Positions 1 through 5,718 are shown, numbered from the stretch's first letter. The stretch: 6,220 nucleotides of DNA from Actinomycetota bacterium (GCA_947488645.1 CANLAC010000069.1:1-6220), one strand, 5' to 3'. The notes: generated from the letters alone by a model not told the origin. A program made the numbers and translations.

Positions 1-2
1 TT

Positions 3-935
3 CAAATAAACCAAATTCAATCAGCCATTAGCCCATTGGCTCTGTGTGTTGCTTTCGGTTTTATAGTTGCCAACTTTATTCAATGGCCAGCCTTTGCAGC
101 CCCAGCAACAAAGCTATCGAGCAAAACAATTATGCGAATTGGTGTTGCTTTACTTGGTGCACAAGTAAGTGTTGTTTCTCTAAAGGAAATTGGGTTAAAG
201 GGCGTAATCACAGTTGTCATTGTGGTGACCTTTACAATTTTTGGAATTCTCGGATTATCTAAGTTATTTAGAATGTCAGGTGATCTTGGACTTTTAATTG
301 GTGTTGGCTTTGGCGTGTGCGGTGCAACGGCAGTTGCTGCGATACGTCCACAAACTCGAGCAACGGAGGAAGAGACTTCATATGCAATTGGTTTGATCTC
401 CCTTTGCGGAACTCTTTCAATCTTTACACTTCCCTTTATTGGACATCTCATTGGTTTAGACACTCGTGAGTTCGGAGCATGGGCAGGGGCCGCAGTTCAT
501 GATGTTGGACAAGTTGTTGCAACTGCTTCGGTCTGGGGCGATGATGCTGATAAGTATGCAATTGTTGTAAAACTCGCACGAGTCTGTTTATTAGCTCCTA
601 TTGTTCTAATCTTGTCTATCCGTCACAGACGCTGGTTAACTTCCGAAGGCAAGACAGCAACAGCTTCTGCAAAAGTTCCATTAATTCCTTACTTCGTTCT
701 TGGCTTTATCGCTGTTGCTGTACTGAACAACCTTGTGGACATCAATGATCGAATTCATGGAGATATTGTGTTAACAAGCAAGCTTCTACTTGGCGCAGGT
801 TTGGTTGCACTTGGTTCTGGTGTTCGCTGGAAGGCGATACGCGCCATTGGTCCCCGCCCCATGGCGATGGGAATGGTTGCTTGGGTAATTGTTGCTGGGG
901 TCGCCCTGGCTGCGGTTAAAGTGACAGGACTGTAG
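3..935 (+). CDS. YeiH/UPF0324 family membrane protein (putative sulfate exporter), 5'-truncated
   Basis: C-terminal 310 residues of an integral inner-membrane protein of the YeiH/UPF0324 family, whose members are annotated as putative sulfate exporters; the substrate is not firmly established. The reading frame is open to the left edge. A TTG at 36 could be taken as a start, but the 11 codons before it continue the family's N-terminal region (SPLALCVAFGF), so the true start lies upstream. Family hallmarks, counted from the TTG at 36: RIGVALLGAQVS (about 34-45), the glycine-rich GVCGATAVAA (93-102), the acidic EEE (111-113), and GAAVHDVGQVVA (151-162) followed by the conserved KLARVCLLAP (179-188). 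Several hydrophobic helices are obvious, and the protein ends in one. Family members are about 340 residues, so perhaps 30-40 are missing. The next small gene starts 9 bases after its TAG stop. Family assignment is strong; sulfate export is family annotation only. Confidence 0.9.
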   Translation, partial: QINQIQSAISPLALCVAFGFIVANFIQWPAFAAPATKLSSKTIMRIGVALLGAQVSVVSLKEIGLKGVITVVIVVTFTIFGILGLSKLFRMSGDLGLLIGVGFGVCGATAVAAIRPQTRATEEETSYAIGLISLCGTLSIFTLPFIGHLIGLDTREFGAWAGAAVHDVGQVVATASVWGDDADKYAIVVKLARVCLLAPIVLILSIRHRRWLTSEGKTATASAKVPLIPYFVLGFIAVAVLNNLVDINDRIHGDIVLTSKLLLGAGLVALGSGVRWKAIRAIGPRPMAMGMVAWVIVAGVALAAVKVTGL

Positions 936-944
936 TCTTTAAGT

Positions 945-1067
945 ATGTGTAGCAAAGTGGTGTGTCGAAATTGTGGCAAATTCACCTGGTCTGGCTGCGG
1001 TGAGCACATAGAGGATGCCCTTTTTGGGGTCCCTGAAGCCGATCGTTGCACCTGCCCAGGTCAGTAA
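945..1067 (+). CDS. 40-residue Cys-rich zinc-ribbon-like mini-protein
   Basis: A 40-codon ORF (ATG 945, TAA 1065). It carries six cysteines: C2, C7, C10, C18, C33 and C35. The CxxCG knuckle (CRNCGK, 7-12) is followed by FTWSGCGEH (13-21), then GVPEADRC (28-35). This pattern resembles small, uncharacterised Cys-rich proteins known from actinobacteria and plants (C..CGK.TW.GCG.H....GVP...RC), recalled from knowledge and not searched here. It probably binds one zinc ion in the cytoplasm; no function is known to me. It lies 9 bases behind the YeiH-family stop and in the same frame, so it is likely co-transcribed. No convincing Shine-Dalgarno sits close upstream (the only AGGA is about 16 bases away, inside the preceding gene), suggesting coupling or re-initiation. 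ATG 945 is the only usable start because the upstream stop closes the frame. Its short length makes it easy to miss. Confidence 0.72.
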   Translation: MCSKVVCRNCGKFTWSGCGEHIEDALFGVPEADRCTCPGQ

Positions 1068-1102
1068 TCCCACGCTCATATCTGCCCAAAACGGCAAGCA
1101 AT

Positions 1103-1124
1103 CGTGACCTTTTCGTTACCTGTT
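1103..1124 (+). repeat. 11-bp tandem direct repeat, candidate activator site
   Basis: CGTGACCTTTT (1103-1113) is followed directly by CGTTACCTGTT (1114-1124). They match at 9 of 11 positions and are spaced one helical turn apart. The pair sits immediately before the weak -10-like TATCTA (1130-1135), where an activator would compensate for a missing -35. The regulatory role is inference. Confidence 0.3.
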
Positions 1125-1197
1125 CTTCCTATCTATTAGGCCTACCCACGCGTAGATTTCCAGAGTCCAAAGGCTTTGACCCCTCAAAACCCGATGA

Positions 1198-1207
1198 CCT
1201 TCGAAGG
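1198..1207. promoter_or_regulatory. Perfect palindrome CCTTCGAAGG, candidate operator
   Basis: A perfect 10-bp palindrome with a central CG lies 14 bases upstream of the ribosome binding site of the binding-protein gene. LacI-family sugar regulators commonly bind palindromes centred on CG, so an operator is plausible. The symmetry does not extend outward, and no regulator gene is in the window, so the assignment is tentative. Confidence 0.25.
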
Positions 1208-1220
1208 CTCAAATTAATAG

Positions 1221-1227
1221 AAAAGGA
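1221..1227 (+). promoter_or_regulatory. Ribosome binding site of the binding-protein gene
   Basis: AAAAGGA ends 6 bases before ATG 1234. It is a good Shine-Dalgarno at standard spacing, and it supports this ATG, which also places the twin-arginine motif at residues 10-11. Confidence 0.6.
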
Positions 1228-1233
1228 CAATAG

Positions 1234-2550
1234 ATGTCAGATCTAAATAATGGCATTTCCCGCCGCTCAGTACTTAAGGGTGCTGCAGTTGGTGGTATCG
1301 GATTAGCAGCAGGTGGATCACTACTAGCTGGTTGCGGCGATAAAGCAACTGGCCCACTTGCATACGGTGCACGTTCCGTAGACGCTGGTCCAACAGCACA
1401 GAACGAAGCTTTGATTGCTGCGTACACAGCAAAGACAAAGAACGAAGTTAAGTACAACGCAACTGAATCAAATGCATTCCAGAACAACCTCTCACAGTAC
1501 CTACAGGGAACACCTGACGATACTTTTGAGTGGATGGCTGGATACCGTATGCAGTTCTTCGCAGAGCAGGGTCTGCTCGCAGATCTAACCGGCGTATGGG
1601 ATTCAATTGGCGATCAGTACACAGAGAGCTACAAGATTGCTTCAACTGGTCTTGATGGCAAGCAGTACTTCGTTCCAAAGTCATGGTACCCATGGGGTCT
1701 TCACTTCCGTAAGTCAATGTTTGCTGACTTAGGTTTGAATGCAGACAACGTAACAAACTGGGATGAATACCTAAAGATGCTTGATGGTATGAAGAAGAAG
1801 GGTCTTGTTGGTTTCGCTGCCGGAGATAAGGGCGGCTGGGAAGCAATGGGAACATTCGACATTCTCAACGCACGTATCAACGGTTACCAGTTCCACGTAG
1901 ATCTATTGGCTGGCCGCGAAAAGTGGACAGATGCAAAGGTCACAGAAGTATTCACATACTGGTCACAGTTGATCCCTTACATGAATCCAAACGTTCTAGA
2001 TCTCGAGTGGGATGGAGCTATGCAGCTTCTTCTACAGAAGAAGGCTGGATCAATGCTTATGGGTTCATGGTTCGGTGGAAACTTCAAGGAGCAGTCACAA
2101 GCTGACTACGACGATCTATCGATCATTCCTTTCCCAGAAATCAATCCAGAGCACGGCCGCGACACAATCGATGCACCTATCGATGGTTGGTGCGTAGCTG
2201 CAAATGGAACTAACAATGATGGCGGAGCAGACTTCTTGAAGTTTGCTGGCGACATGGAAGGTGTTAACGCAACACTGGCTGCAAAGGATGCAAACGGAGC
2301 TCTTATTCCGATGACATCTGCAAACAGTGGACAAGACACTGCTTCATACGATGCATTCCAGAAGGAACAGCTAGCAGTTATGGCTGAAGCAAAGTACATC
2401 ACTCAGTTCCTTGATCGCGATACTCGTCCAGACTTTGCAGGCCCAGTTGTTGGTCCAGCAATCCAGTCATGGTTCAAGAATCCAAAGGATGTTGCAAAGA
2501 TCCAAGATACTTTGCAATCACAGTGGGAAGCACTACCTCCTCTAGCGTAA
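1234..2550 (+). CDS. CUT1-type sugar ABC transporter substrate-binding lipoprotein, Tat-exported
   Basis: Extracytoplasmic solute-binding protein family 1, 438 residues, a typical length. It captures a carbohydrate (identity unknown) and hands it to the two permeases downstream. The N-terminus has a twin-arginine motif SRRSVLK (9-15), a Gly/Ala-rich hydrophobic stretch (about 16-33) and a lipobox LLAG-C with the lipidated Cys at residue 34. It is therefore predicted to be exported folded by Tat and anchored to the outer face of the membrane. The mature part shows family features: an early NNLSQYLQGTPDD segment (84-96), EWMAGYRMQFFAEQGLLADLT (about 99-119), YFVPKSWYPWGLHFRK (145-160) and the GSMLMGSWF region (272-280). 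Its aromatic residues are candidate sugar-stacking positions. Lysine is encoded almost solely by AAG, unlike in the permeases, which suggests high expression. A hairpin follows the stop. Function as a binding protein is secure; the ligand cannot be read from the sequence. Confidence 0.93.
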   Translation: MSDLNNGISRRSVLKGAAVGGIGLAAGGSLLAGCGDKATGPLAYGARSVDAGPTAQNEALIAAYTAKTKNEVKYNATESNAFQNNLSQYLQGTPDDTFEWMAGYRMQFFAEQGLLADLTGVWDSIGDQYTESYKIASTGLDGKQYFVPKSWYPWGLHFRKSMFADLGLNADNVTNWDEYLKMLDGMKKKGLVGFAAGDKGGWEAMGTFDILNARINGYQFHVDLLAGREKWTDAKVTEVFTYWSQLIPYMNPNVLDLEWDGAMQLLLQKKAGSMLMGSWFGGNFKEQSQADYDDLSIIPFPEINPEHGRDTIDAPIDGWCVAANGTNNDGGADFLKFAGDMEGVNATLAAKDANGALIPMTSANSGQDTASYDAFQKEQLAVMAEAKYITQFLDRDTRPDFAGPVVGPAIQSWFKNPKDVAKIQDTLQSQWEALPPLA

Positions 2551-2556
2551 TCAGTT

Positions 2557-2578
2557 TTAATTCAAGGAATTGAATTAA
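2557..2578 (+). other. Intercistronic stem-loop between binding protein and permease
   Basis: A perfect inverted repeat: arm TTAATTCAA (2557-2565), loop GGAA (2566-2569), arm TTGAATTAA (2570-2578). It starts 6 bases after the binding-protein stop and ends 33 bases before the permease start. It is AT-rich with no following T-run, so it is not a strong terminator. In other ABC operons, hairpins at this spot stabilise the binding-protein mRNA and lower permease expression; that role is inferred here. Confidence 0.55.
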
Positions 2579-2611
2579 CAATTTAGATTAAATAGAGATA
2601 GGGTTACAAGT

Positions 2612-3526
2612 ATGAGCTCGACGGCGAAAGACATCAAAACAGTCTCTCGCCGTCGGGCCTTTTCCAAGGCAGATCGCACAACGCTGAGTGCATTTGTAGG
2701 TGTTCCACTCTTCTTCCACTTACTTCTAGTGTGGGTTCCAGCGCTTCTAACAATTCTTCTTTCATTCACATATTGGTCTGGTATTTCTATCAGCCGCATC
2801 AAGTGGGCTGGACTTGCAAATTATAAAAATATTTTCTTTGATACCCCAGCATTTTGGGAAGCGGTAAAAAACAATATTATTTGGTTGGGCTGGTTCGGAT
2901 TAATTGCAACTCCATTAGGTATTTTGCTTGCCTACCAAATTGATCGCCAGATTCGCGGTCACAAGTTTTACGAGACCGCCTACTACCTTCCTGTAGTTCT
3001 TTCATTGGCCGTGACTGGAATTATCTGGAACTTCTTGCTTCGCCCAGATGGTTTTGTTAACGGACTATTTGGTCGCGATATTGATAATGCGATTTCATTT
3101 TTTGGTAATTACGACATCAATATTTATGTCATTTTAACTATCGCCTCCTGGCGACATATCGGCTACATCATGCTTTTGTATTTAGCTGGCCTAAAGTCTG
3201 TAGATCTCTCACTGCGTGAGGCATCAGCACTTGATGGCGCTACTGAATGGCAGACCTTCAAGAAGGTTGTTTTCCCTTCAATGAAGCCGGTAAACATCAT
3301 TGTTATCGTTATTACGATCATCGAGTCACTTCGTGCTTTTGACATTGTTTATATTATTTACGGTTCATCAGCTGGATTCCCAATCCTTGGAACTTTGGTG
3401 TTCCAAAACATCGCAGGTGAAGGCGCATCTATGAAGGGCGCTGCTTACGCTGTAATTCTCTTCGTTCTGTCGATCGGACCAATCATCGCCTACCTACGCA
3501 CAACCTTTAAGAGTGATGTCCAATGA
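2612..3526 (+). CDS. CUT1 sugar ABC transporter permease, MalF/UgpA type
   Basis: Inner-membrane permease of 304 residues (BPD_transp_1 fold), the first of the two subunits forming the translocation pore. Six hydrophobic segments can be placed at about 28-52, 88-110, 122-143, 170-192, 226-247 and 276-295. The cytoplasmic coupling loop carries the EAA motif: LREASALDGATEWQTFKKVV at 201-220, with E203, the DG pair at 208-209, and FP at 221-222. This is the contact point for the ATPase, so the protein expects a partner ATPase although none is encoded nearby. The N-terminus is short and basic, without the extra helices of enteric MalF. The start has a modest AGGG (2600-2603) 8 bases upstream. The gene ends in ATGA shared with the next permease, indicating translational coupling and a heterodimeric pore. 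Confidence 0.93.
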   Translation: MSSTAKDIKTVSRRRAFSKADRTTLSAFVGVPLFFHLLLVWVPALLTILLSFTYWSGISISRIKWAGLANYKNIFFDTPAFWEAVKNNIIWLGWFGLIATPLGILLAYQIDRQIRGHKFYETAYYLPVVLSLAVTGIIWNFLLRPDGFVNGLFGRDIDNAISFFGNYDINIYVILTIASWRHIGYIMLLYLAGLKSVDLSLREASALDGATEWQTFKKVVFPSMKPVNIIVIVITIIESLRAFDIVYIIYGSSAGFPILGTLVFQNIAGEGASMKGAAYAVILFVLSIGPIIAYLRTTFKSDVQ

Positions 3527-4419
3527 GTATTGACGTAGAGCTTCAGCAAGCTGCTGTTAAGTACAAGAACAAGCAGAAGGTAAAGGATCGCTTTATCTCT
3601 GCCTTGATCGGTGTATTTGCGATTATTTGGATCTTCCCAATTGCTTGGACTATTTGGACTTCACTTCGTCCATATAAAGATGTTCGTGCAAATGGTGTGT
3701 TCTCAATCCCAAAGACTTTGAACTTAGACAACTACACGCAAGCGATCTCTCGCATGGATCTGCCTTTATATTTCTGGAATACGGCGGCAATCACGATTCC
3801 TGCCGTGTTTCTCACACTTTTCTTTGGCTCACTCATTGCATTCGTAGTAAGCCGTTACTCCTTTAAGTGGAATGTTTCATTACTACTACTTTTCACAGCA
3901 GGAAATTTACTTCCAGCGCAGTTGGTGTTTATTCCAGTTTTCAAGATGTACATCACCCTTGGTAAAGCAATAGGTATCCCAAGAGTTTTGTATGACTCTC
4001 ACTGGGGTGTTGTATTGATTCACGTTGCATTCCAGATGGGCTTTGCAACATTTGTTTTGTCGAGTTATATGAAGACTGTTCCAAAAGAAATCTCAGAGTC
4101 AGCAATGGTTGATGGTGCCAGCGTTTTTGTTCACTACACAAAGGTGATGTTGCCTCTACTTCGCCCAGCACTTGCCTCACTTGGTGTTTTGATGACGACG
4201 TGGATTTATAATGACTTCTTCTGGGCGTTAGTACTGATGTCCACCGACTCCAAACGACCGATTACATCTGCATTAGGCCGCTTGCAAGGTGAATTCGTAA
4301 CGGATTACAACCTCTTGGCCGCAGGTGCAACTATCGCAGCGCTACCTACTTTGGTCGTGTTCTTTGTATTACGCAAGCAGTTTGTTTCAGGCTTAACACT
4401 CGGCTCTACGAAGGGATAA
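3523..4419 (+). CDS. CUT1 sugar ABC transporter permease, MalG/UgpE type
   Basis: Second permease subunit, 298 residues. The start ATG overlaps the stop of the first permease (ATGA, 3523-3526), so the two are translationally coupled. Six membrane segments lie at about 24-47, 86-109, 117-139, 161-182, 205-230 and 262-285. The EAA loop reads PKEISESAMVDGASVFVHYT (187-206), with E192 and G198, followed by VMLPLLRP, the expected end of the motif. The C-terminal ending LRKQFVSGLTLGSTKG has the RKxFxxGLxxGaxKG pattern typical of MalG-type subunits. Together with its partner it would form the pore used by the upstream binding protein. No ATPase gene follows; an oxidoreductase gene does, 2 bases later, with its ribosome binding site inside this gene's last codons. 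Confidence 0.93.
   Translation: MSIDVELQQAAVKYKNKQKVKDRFISALIGVFAIIWIFPIAWTIWTSLRPYKDVRANGVFSIPKTLNLDNYTQAISRMDLPLYFWNTAAITIPAVFLTLFFGSLIAFVVSRYSFKWNVSLLLLFTAGNLLPAQLVFIPVFKMYITLGKAIGIPRVLYDSHWGVVLIHVAFQMGFATFVLSSYMKTVPKEISESAMVDGASVFVHYTKVMLPLLRPALASLGVLMTTWIYNDFFWALVLMSTDSKRPITSALGRLQGEFVTDYNLLAAGATIAALPTLVVFFVLRKQFVSGLTLGSTKG
4411..4416 (+). promoter_or_regulatory. Ribosome binding site of the MDR oxidoreductase, inside permease 3' end
   Basis: AAGGGA within the last codons of the second permease lies 5 bases before ATG 4422. It supports that start and ties the oxidoreductase translationally to the importer. Confidence 0.55.
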
Positions 4420-4421
4420 CT

Positions 4422-5372
4422 ATGAAGGCAATTCAGATCACTGAATTCGGTGGTCCAGAAGTAATGCAGCTAGTTGACTTAGAAACTCCAACTGCGGGTG
4501 CTGGGCAAGAGCTACTAACAGTTTCTGCAATTGGCATTAACTACGCCGATACCCACCAAACAGAAAATTCATATCTATCTCCTCAGAAACTGCCACTAAT
4601 TCCAGGCATTGAAGTCGTTGGAACAACCGCGTCTGGTGTTCGCGTTCTTGCACCTGTTGATGGTGGGGGATATGCCCAACAAGCAGTTACGCATTCAGCA
4701 ACAATGATTCCAATTCCAGATGGTGTTACAGATGAACAAGCGCTGTGCATGTTGGTTCAAGGCTCAACTGCCTGGCACATACTAAAAACTGTTGGCCACG
4801 TGCAACCAGGTGAAACCGTAGTTGTTCACGCAGCAGCCGGTGGTGTTGGAACTATTGCAATTCAGTTAGCAAAGATGTGGGGTGCAAAGGTAATTGCTGT
4901 TGCATCATCTGAAGGTAAGCGCGCTCTTGCAACATCACTGGGTGCTGACGTCGTAGTAGAAGCAACGCAAGAAAACTTGGGCGATGCGATCAAAGCTGCA
5001 AACGGTGGTAAGCGTGTAAATCTCATTCTTGAAATGGTTGGCGGAAAGACATTTGATGACAGCCTGGAGATTCTTGCGCCATTTGGTCGCTTAGTTACAT
5101 TTGGAATGGCATCACGTGTTGCACCATCAATGATCCAACCTGCAACACTTATGGGTGGAAGCAAGACAATTACAGGATTTTGGTTGTCCCATTGCTTTGG
5201 TAAGAAAGAGTTGATGAATGATGTGATTGAACAACTATTTGCCTTGGTTGTTGAAGGAAAGTTGAAGCCTGTAATTGGTGCGACCTACCCAATGAGCCAA
5301 GCAGTTATTGCTCATAAAGCGATGCGGAGTCGTGAAACAACTGGCAAAATTACGCTAGATCCAAAGGGCTAG
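4422..5372 (+). CDS. Quinone oxidoreductase-like MDR-family NAD(P)H reductase
   Basis: Medium-chain dehydrogenase/reductase, 316 residues, of the zinc-independent quinone oxidoreductase (QOR) branch. The N-terminal GroES-like domain (about 1-115) opens with MKAIQITEFGGPEVMQ and contains GINYADT (38-44) and PLIPGIEVVG (58-67). The Rossmann domain carries the nucleotide-binding HAAAGGVG (136-143), then AIQLAKMWGAKVIAVASS (146-163). The catalytic and structural zinc cysteine clusters of alcohol dehydrogenases are absent, as expected for QOR-type enzymes. Such enzymes reduce quinones or enones/enals with NADPH in the cytoplasm; the true substrate is unknown. The GroES segment around 64-86 looks compact compared with the common GEVVAVG...VGDRV arrangement. 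It starts 2 bases after the permease stop with its own Shine-Dalgarno, so it is almost certainly part of the importer operon. Whether it acts on the imported compound or is only co-expressed is open. Confidence 0.88.
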   Translation: MKAIQITEFGGPEVMQLVDLETPTAGAGQELLTVSAIGINYADTHQTENSYLSPQKLPLIPGIEVVGTTASGVRVLAPVDGGGYAQQAVTHSATMIPIPDGVTDEQALCMLVQGSTAWHILKTVGHVQPGETVVVHAAAGGVGTIAIQLAKMWGAKVIAVASSEGKRALATSLGADVVVEATQENLGDAIKAANGGKRVNLILEMVGGKTFDDSLEILAPFGRLVTFGMASRVAPSMIQPATLMGGSKTITGFWLSHCFGKKELMNDVIEQLFALVVEGKLKPVIGATYPMSQAVIAHKAMRSRETTGKITLDPKG

Positions 5373-5383
5373 TTCGAAGTTTT

Positions 5384-5411
5384 TTGCCATTCCTCTGTAT
5401 AGAGGTAGGCT
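5384..5411 (+). promoter_or_regulatory. Candidate promoter of the tRNA-Thr/tRNA-Met unit
   Basis: TTGCCA (-35-like, 5384-5389) and TAGGCT (-10-like, TANNNT, 5406-5411) are separated by 16 bases. Initiation would fall about 25 bases before tRNA-Thr. The -35 overlaps the end of a T-run (5380-5385). The spacer holds a small inverted repeat, CCTCT / AGAGG (5392-5396 and 5401-5405). The call rests on spacing and consensus only. Confidence 0.45.
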
Positions 5412-5441
5412 TAGGTCTTGCCTTAGCACTGAGAAATCATT

Positions 5442-5514
5442 GCCCCCCTAGCTCAGTTGGTAGAGCGTTTCCATGGTAAGGAAAAGGTCACCGGTCCGAT
5501 TCCGGTGGGGGGCT
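5442..5514 (+). tRNA. thrT: tRNA-Thr (anticodon GGT)
   Basis: A complete 73-base cloverleaf. The acceptor GCCCCCC (5442-5448) pairs fully with GGGGGGC (5507-5513), and the discriminator is T5514. The D arm is GCTC/GAGC with loop AGTTGGTA. The anticodon stem TTTCC/GGAAA encloses loop ATGGTAA with GGT at 5475-5477, reading ACC/ACU codons. The variable loop is AGGTC. The T stem is ACCGG/CCGGT. CCA is not encoded. The T loop reads TCCGATT, so position 55 is C where U (pseudouridine) is nearly universal; see findings. It is followed 48 bases later by tRNA-Met, probably on the same precursor. Confidence 0.95.
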
Positions 5515-5522
5515 CGAAAGAG

Positions 5523-5538
5523 TTCTTCACTAGAAGAA
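5523..5538 (+). other. Small hairpin between the two tRNAs
   Basis: TTCTTC (5523-5528) and GAAGAA (5533-5538) form a 6-bp inverted repeat around loop ACTA. It lies 9 bases after tRNA-Thr with no T-run, so it is more likely a structure in the tRNA precursor than a terminator. A processing role is inference. Confidence 0.3.
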
Positions 5539-5562
5539 GATCTTTGTACAAGCACAACCCTT

Positions 5563-5636
5563 GGCGGGGTAGCTCAGCTTGGTAGAGCAAGCGGCTCATA
5601 ATCGCTGTGTCGTGGGTTCAAATCCCGCCTCCGCTA
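5563..5636 (+). tRNA. metT: tRNA-Met (anticodon CAT), elongator
   Basis: A complete 74-base cloverleaf. The acceptor GGCGGGG (5563-5569) pairs with CTCCGCT (5629-5635) including G-U pairs, and the discriminator is A5636. The D arm is GCTC/GAGC. The anticodon stem AGCGG/TCGCT encloses loop CTCATAA with CAT at 5597-5599. The T arm GTGGG/CCCGC has the canonical loop TTCAAAT. CCA is not encoded. It lacks the three stacked G-C pairs in the anticodon stem and the 1-72 mismatch of initiator tRNA, so it is not fMet. tRNA-Ile2 also has a CAT anticodon, but the position between tRNA-Thr and rpmG matches actinobacterial metT. Confidence 0.92.
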
Positions 5637-5671
5637 CTAGTTCAACAAGCGTGAATTTCGCGCTACGAGAT

Positions 5672-5690
5672 GGCTCAGGTAACCTAAGCC
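5672..5690. repeat. Imperfect 19-bp inverted repeat upstream of rpmG
   Basis: GGCT-c-AGGT-a-ACCT-a-AGCC: 8 of 9 arm positions pair around one central base. It lies 28 bases before the rpmG start. It could be an operator or a leader hairpin close to the ribosome binding site. No T-run follows, so it is not a typical terminator of the tRNA unit. Confidence 0.35.
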
Positions 5691-5703
5691 CCTCGCAATC
5701 GAT

Positions 5704-5711
5704 AGAAGGAG
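5704..5711 (+). promoter_or_regulatory. Strong ribosome binding site of rpmG
   Basis: AGAAGGAG ends 7 bases before ATG 5719. This is the strongest Shine-Dalgarno in the window, fitting a ribosomal protein gene. Confidence 0.65.
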
Positions 5712-5718
5712 TAAGACC

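Larger units (their letters stand above)
1068..1233 (+). promoter_or_regulatory. Control region upstream of the sugar-importer operon
   Basis: About 166 non-coding bases separate the Cys-rich mini-gene from the binding-protein gene. This is the longest gap in the left half and the natural site of the importer promoter. A weak -10-like TATCTA lies at 1130-1135 with no good -35 at the right distance. A TTGACC at 1176-1181 has no well-spaced -10 partner. The region also holds the 11-bp tandem repeat and the palindrome listed separately. No terminator with a T-run is visible for the upstream genes. Confidence 0.4.

Noticed and set aside
36..935. TTG at 36 as the true start of the YeiH-type gene
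   Set aside because: The frame stays open to the left edge and the preceding codons match the family's N-terminal region, so the gene is cut by the window.
1082..1095. TGCC / GGCA mini inverted repeat as terminator of the left genes
   Set aside because: Only 4 bp of stem with a 6-base loop and no T-run.
1046..1246. 66-codon + strand ORF in the gap before the binding-protein gene
   Set aside because: It overlaps the Cys-rich mini-gene and the importer start in other frames, shows no recognisable motif, and covers the likely promoter region.
4862..5164. 100-codon antisense ORF inside the MDR gene
   Set aside because: It is a shadow of the coding bias of the MDR gene with no start signal or motif. 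The same applies to the antisense ORFs in the YeiH-type, binding-protein and permease genes.
5373..5385. Intrinsic terminator after the MDR gene (TTCGAAG followed by six T)
   Set aside because: No GC-rich hairpin can be folded directly before the T-run; the T-run instead overlaps the candidate tRNA -35.
5563..5636. Initiator tRNA-fMet or tRNA-Ile2 instead of elongator tRNA-Met
   Set aside because: The three G-C pairs of the initiator anticodon stem and the 1-72 mismatch are absent; the rpmG-side position fits metT better than Ile2.
5672..5690. DtxR/IdeR iron box or Zur box before rpmG
   Set aside because: AGGTAACCTAA recalls part of an iron box, but the symmetry and arm sequences do not match the consensus, and it is not the AT-rich Zur type.
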